From Argentina anserina (lineage: Eukaryota; Streptophyta; Magnoliopsida; Rosales; Rosaceae), in the NCBI RefSeq assembly GCF_933775445.1, contig NC_065876.1:18414001-18478000 (forward strand): DNA of 64,000 nt. Reading direction: 5' to 3'. The position numbers were made by a program, and so were the translations under genes. Position 1 is the first letter of the stretch, and each line of letters starts with the position of its first letter. The notes under the pieces are model-generated. The model was given only the letters and a program-made list of their open reading frames with translations, did not search any database and was not told where the DNA came from. Positions 35,771 to 50,190 of the stretch are shown piece by piece.

Positions 35771-36110
35771 AAATCACACAATGGGAACATGAATCTTATC
35801 AGATTTCCCGTTTCTGGCGAATTCCAAGTTGCCGATTCCGAACCCAACATCTGAAATTAAATCAAGCAAAAACAGAGTCAAAACCCTAGAAGAATTGATC
35901 AAGTTAACGAAACAGAAGAATTGAACAGAAGAAGAAGAAGAAGAAGAAGAAGAAAAGGACCTTGCGGCGGGTGACCCGGAGACAAATCGATCTCCGGGAA
36001 TTCCCAATTCAGAGAGAGAGAGAGAGAGAGAAGCCCCAAATCAATTTGAAATTCCAAAGTGAAACTAGAGAGAGAGAGAGAACGCCACGCTTTTATACAA
36101 CGTCGCACAA
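35770..36110 (-). promoter_or_regulatory. Probable promoter and leader of a minus-strand gene
   Basis: On the minus strand: TATAAAAG at about 36088-36095, then CT-rich leader with (CT)n at 36010-36031, GC-rich sequence, (TTC)n at 35930-35955, and a TTAATTTCAG acceptor near 35850 followed by ATGTTGGGTTCGG. This is the layout of a plant promoter with CT-rich 5' UTR and leader intron. The exon after the acceptor reads MLGSESATWNSPETGNLIRF but is unrecognised. It may be the 5' end of the candidate gene at 32.2-33.6 kb. Confidence 0.45.
35929..35954. repeat. (GAA)n microsatellite
   Basis: Eight to nine GAA units on the plus strand, in the leader-like segment. Confidence 0.9.
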
Positions 36111-36700
36111 CACAACGGCTCTTTTTTTCTTTTTTCTTTTTTCTTTTTTTAATGACTTAAGGGGTTCCCTCCCAAAAGCACCGCTATATTTCGCATGCTT
36201 TTTTTTTTGGTTACATAAGGGGATTTTCGCATGCTTCTGTGCTACTCTTCTATGTATTATTAATTAATTGTCTCTTGCAGATAAATGTTTCGGAGATTAA
36301 CGAGCAATAATTCTGAAGTTTTTTTTCTAGGTTAGTAAACCTGATGATTATCTTTTGACAGCGCAGGAATATCATGGGCAAATTTCTCAGTTTCCAAATC
36401 TATTCAAGAGTGATCCTTTCATACCACTAATATCTTCTACGCAAGAATGAGAGTTGATATATTAAGTTGTTGACTGATTAAAATTTTAAATTATCTAAAT
36501 TGCTCAGGATTTATTAAACTCCAAAATCTATCTGACAATGGTTTTTAGATATGATTGCAATTTTAGAAAAAAATATTAAAGTAAATAAGGAGAAACATCT
36601 ATCAACTAATGTATTAGTTTTGTTTTTTTACAAATCTATTAGAAGAAGAAAAACTAAATATAGCACACACGGAGTGTGTCATGAGGCTAGTGTCCACTTG
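36110..36700. other. No gene recognised
   Basis: AT-rich spacer with T runs. It lies between the leader-like segment and an LTR fragment. Confidence 0.5.
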
Positions 36701-37250
36701 TGTAACATCCCCAATAAAATTTTGAATTTATAGATACTAACATTCTGATATAACTTTAAAAAATGAAATTACGTTACACCAGCTGAATTTTATTACCATG
36801 TTTAATGAAATACTTGGATTACAAATTGTAAACATAAACGTAATTACACGAATATTTATAACAATCACACCACAAGATAATTATACAAATATGTAAGTAA
36901 ACATGTCTAGTTACCGCCAAGGGTAACTAGATCAAACGTGAGGTTTACTCACCTTTTTCACTCCCGCTTTTCAACTTGTAACTCTAAAAGAGTTTACTTA
37001 TGTACTTCGATGACCTCCAAGTACCTAAGTGACACAAAATCTCACTTAGTGACAATTGAGTTCAAAACGCTAAACAACTCAACAAAATCTCAAAACTACT
37101 AAGGCCTCCCAAACCAAATGTTTGGTGCTTTCACTCACTCTCTACACCACTTCCAACACCCTTAACAACTCATACTACTCCCTTACTTCCCTAACACCAC
37201 CCTTCGAATTGAACATTGATGAGTAACAATTTCCTATACATAATTAGAAT
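36701..37250 (-). mobile_element. Truncated LTR of the TGTAAC...TTACA family
   Basis: Starts TGTAACATCCCC and follows the solo LTR at 53.25 kb for several hundred bases (ACTCTGATATAACTT, GAAATTACGTTACA, then GTCTAGTTACCGCCAAGGGT matching the 54.48-kb region). The TATA-containing end is missing, and another LTR sits at 37.35 kb. Confidence 0.75.
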
Positions 37251-37346
37251 ATGATTATTGTAATTTGATGGCAAACACAAGGATTAATTTAACTTGAAAG
37301 AAAACACAAGAAAATCCGAATTTGGTACTTGGATGGAATTGAGAAC

Positions 37347-39521
37347 TGATAGATCGTTGGTTAGAACGTATATAAAATACCCTGAAAAACATCATCGTTA
37401 GTATAGAATAAGCAGGGATCGTTCAGTCTGGGGAATCAAAAGGGCCTCAAAACTTATAATGTTATTGGGGGATTTGATTTGGATTCTAAAACTACTATTT
37501 AAAATAAATCCTAAATTACTTATATACAATTGATCTACCACTCATCACATAAACAAAACACGAATTCTACTCATGAAACATGTATGACACGCATAAAACA
37601 ACATATAGGCAGCATCAATTTTTGATTTATTCCTAGTCCATTTTCAATTCCAATTCTAATTAGAGTCCGAAGCGGTTCATCTAATCGTTAAGAATTCTTA
37701 ATTATTTAGAATCAACGAAGCGTTCAATCCTAAACATATGCTAAAAAGAGTTCAACATAACGAAGCGTACTAGTTAAACAACAAAGTAGTACATAAGCAC
37801 ATTAAGTCGAATTGGAGACATGTAAGCAAGCATGGCGTCACTCATTTTGATTAAGTATGCAAATTCCTAGAACTATCACAACCCTATACAAGTACCAAGA
37901 ATTGAAACACGAAGCGCATACTCAATCAAAGAACACTTTGGTGAATTAAATCGCAACCTTAGGAGAACCATGGTCTTGGCTTCCCCAAGCATTGATTTAG
38001 ATGTACAAATTCATGGAATTAATTGAAATGAAACCTAAATTAATTCAAAAATCCTACTGCCCTTAACTATTATACACAACATACACACATGATCAAGAGT
38101 TCATACAATCAAAACATAAAACCAAATAAGTCTAAAAATATGTTCTTCACATATAAAACCGAAAATAACATCCAATAATGCATTCAATGAATTCGAAAAT
38201 TTCAGAAAACCAAAATAAAAATTACAAGCCATGGATGAATCACACATTAGAAACCTTCTAGAATTTGGCAAAGATGATTCCGATTTGGAAGAGGATGGAG
38301 ATGAGCACGGTTTGGTGGTGATGGATGAAAATTTGTGGCTTAAATTTTCTGGATATATTTTGGCAGAGATTCGGCTTGGCTTTATGAGAATGGTGATGAC
38401 AATTGTGAAGGAATGCCATGCTATATATAGAGGAAGGAGGAGAGGAGGGCAGCTCGGTTTTGGTGGGCTGATCCATGTATGCACGGCTAGGATCTCTCTT
38501 CAATTGATGCATCGTGTGACTATCCTTATTCCTTTGTTTAATTCAGCTCTTATCTCCTTCTTTTCCTCTAGGGTTACACGGCTGGACTCCTCATCCTTTG
38601 CTGATTTGAATGGCACGGCATCTCTTCCTTGTTTATCTATAGATGTACACGGCTCTATCCTTAAATCCACAGTTGAATTCTCTTCTTTCCCTCAATGAAT
38701 TTGGACGGAATCATGTCCTTCTCTTCCTCTAATCCGTGTATGTGTGACTTCTTGTAGCTCACGGCTCCTTATTTCTCTCATGTGTAGATAACACGGCTGG
38801 ATTCTCCTTCTCCTTGGCTGAATGGATAAGGCACAGCATTGGACTCCTTTTTCTTCTTAAATATGGGCTGAAAACGTGAGTAGCTTCATCTTCAAGCTCC
38901 TTGCCGTGCTCTATTCTTTTCCAACATGGAATAAGACTCCTTGAAATTCTCCAATTCGTGCCTCTTTCTTTTACCATGAATTATCTCTTTTATCTGAAAA
39001 TAAAAACCGAAATTAATGAGAAAAAGATAATTCATTCGAAAATAATGTCTTAATCTAGACAATTGTTATCTTAAAAAGACACATGTAATAGATAAACTCA
39101 GCTAGATTAGGAAAGTTTCTAATTTGCAAAAAGGAAACTTACTAGAACAAGAAAGTTCATTCATGAAAGTTTCGTAATAAGAGTTTGAATTTAAGTAGGA
39201 CTTTCCCAAATGATACGTTTCCTAGTCTAACAAGGATTCCTAGTGCAAACAGGACTCTCAAGATATGGCCAATGCGACCAAAACGTAGAAAGATGAAAAC
39301 TCCTAATCCAACTAGGTTTCCTAGTCCTATAAGGATTCCTACTCAAACTAGGACTCTAGACCAATTCTTCGTTTTTAACTCGTTTAAGCACAAAGACACA
39401 TCCATAACCGTCCAAGACTCCTATTGTGACTCAATGACTCGATATTACAACAATAAGGGCTAAGCAAAGTACAAATGGAGGTAAAAAAATATTAAGAACG
39501 TAGCACAAAGTGCTCCTATTA
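37347..39521 (-). mobile_element. Solo LTR (Athila/Tat-like), 2.18 kb, TSD AGAAC
   Basis: AGAAC occurs at 37342-37346 and 39522-39526. Reading on the minus strand the LTR starts TAATAGGAGCACTTTGTGC (consensus TGATAGGAGCAC), has TATA box CTCTATATATAGC at about 38421-38432, and ends ...CGATCTATCA. The end block with TATACTAACGATGAT and GAACGATCCC matches the LTR ending at 11477. ORFs inside (38101-38698) are leader sequence without recognised domains. Confidence 0.88.
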
Positions 39522-39557
39522 AGAACCATAACAAGAAAGCTAGTTACCAGGATGGTT

Positions 39558-40992
39558 TGATCAGTTCGATTACTCGACATCAATATTTAACCATGTAAGT
39601 ATCGTTAGTAGTATAAAGCAGGAGGGTATCGTTCATAAACCGGGGATCCAACTAGGGCATAGAATCACAAACATTTAACAACAGATTCACATAGATATAA
39701 ATGATTTGAGATAAGTTTTGGGTTGATATAAAAACATGAATAAAACATAAACTAATATATACATGTGATCAACCAACCAACACACAATACATCACCAAAA
39801 CAAATCATATAAAGCTAACGAAAATCAGATTCTAGTCCTCCTTTAAGAGTCATGCCGAGACACTATCATGAATAAGTGAATAACTAAGGTTCGATCATGC
39901 AATTAGGGTCCTAAGCAATAACCTAAACATATAGACACTTAACACATTCAACTCTTGCAAAGCGGCCTTCATTGAAATCTAACATACTTATCCTACCATG
40001 CAACTTCAAAACCACGCATATTGAATTCATTAAGCATGTCACCTAATTAACCAACAATCATGCAATTCTGAAAATCACATAGAAAAAATAAACATGTTCA
40101 TAGCATAAGTTTTTAATCCAACAACCTAAATATCATGCTACAAGCGTATACATAACACTTAGGTATCGAAATCACTCAAAGATAGTACACGGCAGAAACC
40201 GAAATTCATAAAACCAATGAATCGAATCAAGTAGCTATTTCATAGAAAAAATCGAAACAAGTTTACAATAACCAAAACACATACACAACCAAGAACAAGA
40301 AAACCCAAAACTGAAATAAACAAAAAGAAAATCATGGTTACACTTTATCAATCAAGCGATCCTACAAGGTGTAGCCGTGGCTTTCGAAGGGAATTGACTT
40401 TTTCACAAGCGTACTTTGAAGCTAAGGTTGATGGTGAAGAATGGTAGAATGGAGTTTAGGATTTCTTGGAAGGGTGAGTATGAAATTCGGTAAAGCTTTG
40501 ACTAGTATGTGCACAAGGTTGATGATGAATAACAATGAGGTCATACCTCTATATATAGGAGTCAATAAAGCCTTCATGCCGTCCCAAATAGGAGATAAAA
40601 TCAGATTGAGAAGCTGAAATCTTCTTTGATATGGACTTTGATTCATGTACTCCAAATCCAACTTGATGTAGGAAACCAAATCCAATTGGGAAACACATAG
40701 GCTGCACGGCATTTCTCCTTCTTCAACTAGGAAATAGCTAGGCCGACCTCTTCTCTCTTTATCCAACTCAGACATGACTTCCTTGTTTCACTAGGAATGC
40801 ATCACAACATCACGACTCCTTGTTCAAATAGGATTTGTCTTTCCTGAAAAGAAATCGACGATTAAGGAATCCTAACTCAATAAAGATTTTTAACACTGAG
40901 CACAATTTTTTCATCATCAAAACTACCAAAGCATAAGAATATGACATATATATATATATATATTAAGAACGTCACACTTTGTGCTCTTATCA
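39558..40992 (-). mobile_element. LTR copy (Athila/Tat-like), 1.43 kb
   Basis: Minus-strand start TGATAAGAGCACAAAGTGTGACG at 40992, TATA box TCCTATATATAGAGG at about 40549-40559, end GTAATCGAACTGATCA at 39558. Shorter than the copy at 37.35 kb. Termini are complete, but no convincing TSD was found and no primer-binding site follows. Confidence 0.8.
40948..40963. repeat. (TA)n microsatellite
   Basis: Short TA run near the 5' end of the LTR at 39.56-40.99 kb. Confidence 0.8.
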
Positions 40993-41332
40993 TGATCCCT
41001 CACTATTTGTGATGAAATCAAACAACATTCTTGTTTAAGACCCAATCGAGCTTCCCTCAGCTCCGGATGCTATATGAACTCCAGGGGCAATTGATTAACC
41101 ATCTTTGACCTAAAGACTCAATCAAATTCTCCAACAAGCACAGTCTCTCAATTGAGTCAATCCTCAATTTTTTAATTAAATTCACAAAGATTCTATAGTT
41201 AATATTCTGACCCATCCTCAAGAAGCTATATATTAATAACCAAATTAAAAAAACACCAATGCTCCCAGAGATTTCTCAGACTTAATTTGTCATAAGCCCA
41301 AAATTTAAAGAATTTACAGGAGAAAAGGTTAC

Positions 41333-41398
41333 CGATTCGAAGTCGAGTTGTTCGGTGGTTTGAGAAGCAGCCATCGATGGTAATGAACTGGAGTTCAT
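41333..41398 (-). CDS. Candidate first exon of a divergent minus-strand gene
   Basis: ATG at 41398 (minus) opens 22 codons (MNSSSLPSMAASQTTEQLDF..) ending at a good donor (TCG/GTAACC). It lies about 640 bp from the Hsp70 start in the opposite direction, so the two could share a promoter region. No second exon could be assigned; an LTR lies about 340 bp further on. It may be a gene whose body was displaced or lost. Unrecognised. Confidence 0.35.
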
Positions 41399-41659
41399 GA
41401 TGCCGAATTGCCTGCCGAATTGCCAATGATCTAGAATGAGTGGGAGAGAGTTGAGAGAACAGACACATAGATCATTTAATTTCAGCGTAATGCGAAGAAG
41501 AAGGGATACATGGCTGGGTGTTGTAATTTGTACAAAGAAGTGAGGGCAACGCTGGAATAATGAAAATAATCATTAAAATACAGTAACTCACGCTACAATA
41601 TATGTGACTTGGGCTTATTAATAGCGGGAGAGAGTATCCGAACCCATCTTTATGCCCCA

Positions 41660-42041
41660 GTAAATATATAAACACCCGAGTCTATACCGGCCGGAAGGAA
41701 AAGCCCAGCTTCCGCTGGATGATTCCGCAAGCACCTCGATTGTTCCACTCCGGACAGAATCAGACGGCCAGAAAGCCTTACCCGTCAATCAAACTGTACC
41801 AAGCCAATAGATCATTCCAGAACCCTGTCCACGTGTCGCCACCTAACCCTCACTCTCTCTCCCCCGAAAACCTTTATCACCCCTCCCTCTCGCTCCTCTT
41901 CTTCTCTCAGCTCACTCTTTCCTCCTCTTCTGCGTTCATAACCAGCCAGCCCTCGACAGTCTGCTCCCTCCTTTTTCTTTTACCTCTTCTCCGGTTAGGG
42001 TTTTCACTTTGCAAGTTGCTAATAGAATCATCTGAGCCGCC
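41660..42041 (+). promoter_or_regulatory. Promoter and 5' leader of chloroplast Hsp70
   Basis: TATATAAA at 41665-41672 is a plausible TATA box. TTCCAGAA at 41815-41822 is a minimal heat-shock element (TTCnnGAA). CACGTG at 41830-41835, followed by TCGCC, is a G-box that also reads as an ABRE-like ACGTGTC. A CT-rich leader (about 41850-41960) precedes the ATG. If the TATA box is used, the heat-shock element and G-box would fall in the leader, so a start site further downstream is possible. Together these fit light- and heat-responsive expression. Confidence 0.6.
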
Positions 42042-45590
<3,549 letters not shown>

Positions 45591-46865
45591 GCATATTTGC
45601 TAGGCAGCTAGTGGTTTTCGTATTTGCTTTTCCTGCTTGCCAAATGTGGTAGGTGTGGACAGGATATAGATGGGGTAGTTGTGGTTGATTCATTTTTGTT
45701 TGAAAGAGAGTGGATGTTGCTAGAAGATAGAAGGATTATTAGTTACTTCACTTGAAATTTAGTTAGTACCATGAAATGATGGGATGTTGAGTGTTACATA
45801 TTTTGCCTCATTTCATAGGTTTTTGGTACATCACTGCCGCATGTACGAAACACAATTTGTCTAAGAGAGTATTCTACCGTACGAGTTACAACACAGTCAA
45901 GACACTAATCAAAATAAGAACGAGCGGGATATGTATCAAATTAACTTTTGAAAAAGGTGACAGCTTATTGAAGGGCAAGTCTTACTAGGGCTCGGAGATA
46001 GTGTTCGAATCTTTTGGCTTATAATCCTTATGTGACCCCAAACAAGACCTCATATTTATGTCTGCATAGTGTCACATCTCTGTAGAATCAAAAAAATGCC
46101 AATGTATTGGGAAAAAAAAGTTCCTAATGAGCAGGCTTAAACTTTTGGTTCAAGTTATAAAGTACGAGTCTTTGTTTGAAAGATCATATTCAATATGATA
46201 TTCTGCATAGTCCTGTACGTTACACCACTTGGGCATACTGTCTAGAAGGATTACAAACCGCAAAACATATGTTGTATCAATGTATCATAAACCCAAAGCA
46301 TATGAGGCACCACATGCAAACACATGATATTATTTTCATATTGATCGTAACCCTAATGGTTGTAACAAAAAAAGGTGGCATATTAGTGATACTAGCCTAG
46401 TTCCAGTTTCATTGTTGACTAACAATAGTAGACTTATATATGATGAATTCAGCACAAAAAATCATTCTTTGTCGTTTTGTTTATGAGATCATGGTAGGCA
46501 ATTCCCCTCAATTGTGGAGATTGTGGGGCAGCAAGTCAGCAACTTCTTTTGTCTCTTTGCCCTTGTCTGAAAACACTCATTCCATAAAAAGTTTTCTTTT
46601 CTTTGGGTTTTTTTTTATCAAGTTACAATTTTATCCCTCATGAGAATACCTACATATAGTTGTGATTAATAAACTCTGGTAGTTCACTTCTTTGACTTCT
46701 CTTATGACTTTATTAATAGATGATTACCATAACTAAATTAACAATACAACAGACCAATCTCAGTCACAACATGCCATAGCGAACTTACGGTTTCGTCCCT
46801 ATTTTTTTGTCATTATGACATCGTTGCCCTTGGTCTGTATATGAATGCATCCCCGCCCTCCCTCT
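45591..46865. other. Hsp70 3' UTR, then intergenic
   Basis: The 3' UTR of Hsp70 probably ends within the first 200-250 bp; no AATAAA is present there. The remainder has no recognisable gene. Confidence 0.5.
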
Positions 46866-46868
46866 TTA

Positions 46869-46870
<2 letters not shown>

Positions 46871-46919
<49 letters not shown>
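46871..46919. repeat. (TC)n microsatellite, about 24 units
   Basis: Uninterrupted TC repeat. It lies in a pyrimidine-rich leader-like context (TCTTCTGCTCCC, TTTCCTCTCCC), so it could belong to a plant 5' UTR. Confidence 0.97.
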
Positions 46920-46922
<3 letters not shown>

Positions 46923-47071
46923 GCTCCCTTGGCCGTCACTCAATTTCTTCTCTCATAAAATTAGAATTTGTCATTTCTATTTCGGTGTAACTTTTCCTCT
47001 CCCAAATCGCCGCTTCCTCTCCGATCAGGTTTTTACACAGGTAAAGCTTCAGTCTCATTCTCCAAGTTCGC

Positions 47072-47176
<105 letters not shown>

Positions 47177-47179
47177 CTA

Positions 47180-48000
47180 TTATATCAAGTGCAGAAATCC
47201 TTGAAAATTGAATTTGCCATCTTGGGCTATGGTTTATAGATGAAGGTGGTTCTAGGTTTTGATTATTAGTTTATTATTGTTTTTTATTTTATTTTATTTT
47301 TTGTTTATTCTCATTGGTTGCTTTAGGTAGTGGACCTCATTCAAACAACTAAAGTTAAGAGATCTTGAAGGCCTAACCATTAAGTTAATGAACTTAATGC
47401 ACTTTTAATTGTTATGTTTCTGTTGTTTCATAAATTACACAGCTAACTATCAAAGTACTAAGATATGATGTGTGTGTGTGTGGTGCACTTCCTTTTATTA
47501 TAATTGGAAATGAGACAATGCTACCATGTTATTGATTTTATGATGTCCATTCGATCAATCCTTTCTCTCATGAGGAAAACAACCAACTGTGGCCAACCTT
47601 ACTAAACAAGAGATTAGTCATAAATATGCTCCACTCTTGTTAGCTTGATAATTACAAGCTCTTCTTTGCGTTTGTTTTCCGTTTCATCTTACATGTGTAC
47701 TCATGTTCGTTGTGATGAGGTAGATATGAAGTGGTTGTCACTTGCTGTGTTTTATTTTCGGTTTATGATGAAAGTGTTGAACTTGCTTTGATTTTTTTCA
47801 TGCTCATTCAGTCATTCAGGTTACAAAGGGGTTTTTGGAGCAAATTGCAATCGGTTGATTTATACATAAGGCTAGATGATGATTTATATGCATGACTTTG
47901 ATTTGTTCAAATCTTTTCTAATTATAGATAGGCTGAACTCACTTTACAATTTTTTAGGCTCTTCTATATTTAGATTGTTAGTAACAGACCCCTTGACATG
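47180..48000. other. No gene recognised
   Basis: AT-rich, intron-like on the plus strand. It could be an intron behind a leader at 46.9-47.1 kb, but no exon was found. Confidence 0.4.
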
Positions 48001-48005
48001 CTAAT

Positions 48006-48492
48006 TGTTGAATTATGAAATGTAATGGAACAAAGAGAATGAAGAAGATGAAGATGGATGATTTCCAAATGTATTCTTAGATCTGAACAAATACAACTCA
48101 AGAGAGCTAAACAACCAAGAAAAAGAAAAAAGCTAACTACATTACCTACTATAAGATAGCTACTGGAAAAAGTCTAGCACTAGAACTAAATCACTTTAAA
48201 CAACCAGAAAAAACGGGAGGAGAGGCAATTTGAGAGACAAGCAAACATGAATTGAGGAGAGAAGATTTGCAGAATCAATCCCAGCATTTAATGCAGCAGA
48301 TGAGACCCAACGACACCAAGGAGAGAAAACGACCACAAGCTGATTAACTGAGAACGATACCAAGAAGAGGAAACGACACCCACACTTAGTAGGGGCTGCA
48401 CGCAGAGAGAGCATGCAACCCTGCTTTCTTTCATTGCCTGCCCTGTAGGTCACCACACTGAGCCCTACACAACTCCACACACCTTCACTTCA
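48006..48492 (-). repeat. Copia 3' LTR, 487 bp
   Basis: Minus strand starts TGAAGTGAAGGTG directly after the GGGGGAGTAT polypurine tract and ends ...CATAATTCAACA at 48006. It matches the segment 55864-56318 with few differences, including the TGTTGAATTATRAAATGTAATGG terminus on the plus strand. Confidence 0.88.
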
Positions 48493-48494
48493 AT

Positions 48495-48629
48495 ACTCCC
48501 CCTCAAGCATAGGTGAGAGAAAAACGAGAGCCAAGCTTGACCAACAATCTCTCAAATTGAACTGAAGGTAAAAGCTTGGTAAAAACATCTGCCAACCAAT
48601 CACAAGACCTAACATAAGCAGTGACAATA
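48495..48629 (-). pseudogene. Copia pol C-terminus (end of RNase H) plus polypurine tract
   Basis: Minus strand: IVTAYVRSCDWLADVFTKLL, then PSVQFERLLVKLGS, then TGA, then TTGAGGGGGAGTATT, the classic copia end. The frame begins abruptly at 48629, where the LTR starting TGATAGGA joins. Confidence 0.88.
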
Positions 48630-50190
48630 TGATAGGATTACTTTTATGTGACGTTCTTAACATGTTTTTACCCCTATTTATACTTTGCTTAGCCCTTATT
48701 GTTGTAATATCTAGTCATTGAGTCGAGTTAGGAGTCTATGGTGGCATTGGTTGCATTTTTGTGCTAAAACAGGTTGAAAACGCAAAAATTGTCAAGAGTC
48801 CTATTTAGAGTAGGATTCCTTGTGGAAAACTAGGAAACCGAGTTGGATTATGAGTCTTCATATTTTGGCGTTTTCGTAACATTTGTGATAAGTTGAGAAT
48901 CCTATTTGCATTAGGAGTCCTTTTTGGACTAGGAAACTTACCTATTTGGAAAGTTCTACTTGAACTAAAACTCTTATTCCGTAACTTTCCTAATTGAACT
49001 TTCATATTCTAGTAACTTACTTGTTCGAGCAAGTTCCCTGTTGTGGAATTGAAACTTTCCTAATTTAAATGAGCTTATATATTACATGTATGTTTTTTTA
49101 AGACAACATTTGTCTAGATTATGACAAGTTTATTTTGTACATTATCTTGTCTTTTATTGTTTTCTTTTCTTATTTTCAGATTTAATTGAAGAGATAATCT
49201 ATGAGGAATTTAAGGAGGGATTAATGTAGCTGAATTACTATGAGATAAATGAGAAGATAAAGGAGGAAATTCGTGCAAAAAAAATTAGAATTAAAGGAGG
49301 AATAAGATATGCAATTAAAGTCTAATCCTTATCAGAATTAGGAATTTTCCAGTGCACGTCATCCACCTTTGACGGACTCCCCAAGATAGATCACGATGAG
49401 TCAGATAGCGTGTGATATATGAATAGAAAGCTACGGAAGTCTAGTTTCTAATGCAATTGGAATAACCTCAATACCTATTTTCTAGTGAGAGTTATGATGA
49501 AAACAATGCACGAATGTCAGATCAGCCGAATTGAGAAAATCTAGGAAACGTAAACCAATTTGGTTTCAACTTTGTGGCCTGCCTCCTTAGGGTTTTTCCT
49601 CTATATAGAGGCTTATTTATGGACAGAAAAATGGTCACTTCTCCTTAGCATTCAAGAGCCAAAACTCTGTCAAAATACCACCATAAGCTCCCCTCACAAA
49701 TCAGTCCAGCCGTCCACCCCAAAACCATCACCATTTCCACCGAGTTCACCTATTGCAGCCGTACCTCTAAGGTTCCTACAACGTGTGATTCTCGCAACTC
49801 ATCTCCATGACTTCGTTTATTTGTGTTATCCTACAATTCTTTGTCTATGAAGATTGTAGTTTGTTATTTTTGTGGAAGTATTAGTTTTGTATTTGTTTTA
49901 GAATTTTCAGATTGTATTTGATATGTTTTTGAGACTATGCCGAATCTATTTTGTTATAATTATTGAATTCTATTTCTATCGTTGTGTTATACTCTTCTTT
50001 TACGTGCTTTTAGATAATTTTCAGATATGTCCACACGAATTTAGTGCTTGAATGCAGTCCCTAAGATTGTGGTTGAGTACTATCTTCATCATCCATATTG
50101 ACACAAATCGAATCATGCCCTAAGTAGGTTCGGTTTGTGTTGATTAAAGTGGGAAATTGTGGAGATTTACATATAACCCCATGGGGGGGG
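48630..50190 (+). mobile_element. Athila/Tat-like LTR, truncated, arm 1 of an inverted pair
   Basis: Starts TGATAGGATTACTTTTATGTGACG at 48630, shows CTTTGCTTAGCCCTTATTG near 48683, TATA box CTCTATATAGAGG at 49599-49611, then leader sequence to about 50190, where it stops at a G run (ATGGGGGGGG). The final LTR block with GAACGATACC and ATCA is missing. It ends inside the LTR, facing a second copy in the opposite orientation. Confidence 0.85.

Noticed and set aside
38101..38698. Overlapping ORFs of 127 and 155 aa as genes
   Set aside because: They lie in the leader part of a solo LTR with TSD, have no recognised domain, and similar ORFs recur in the other LTR copies.
39558..40997. TSD TGATC for the LTR at 39.56-40.99 kb
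   Set aside because: TGATC at both sides overlaps the LTR's own TGATCA terminus; using it as TSD would remove the TG end of the LTR.
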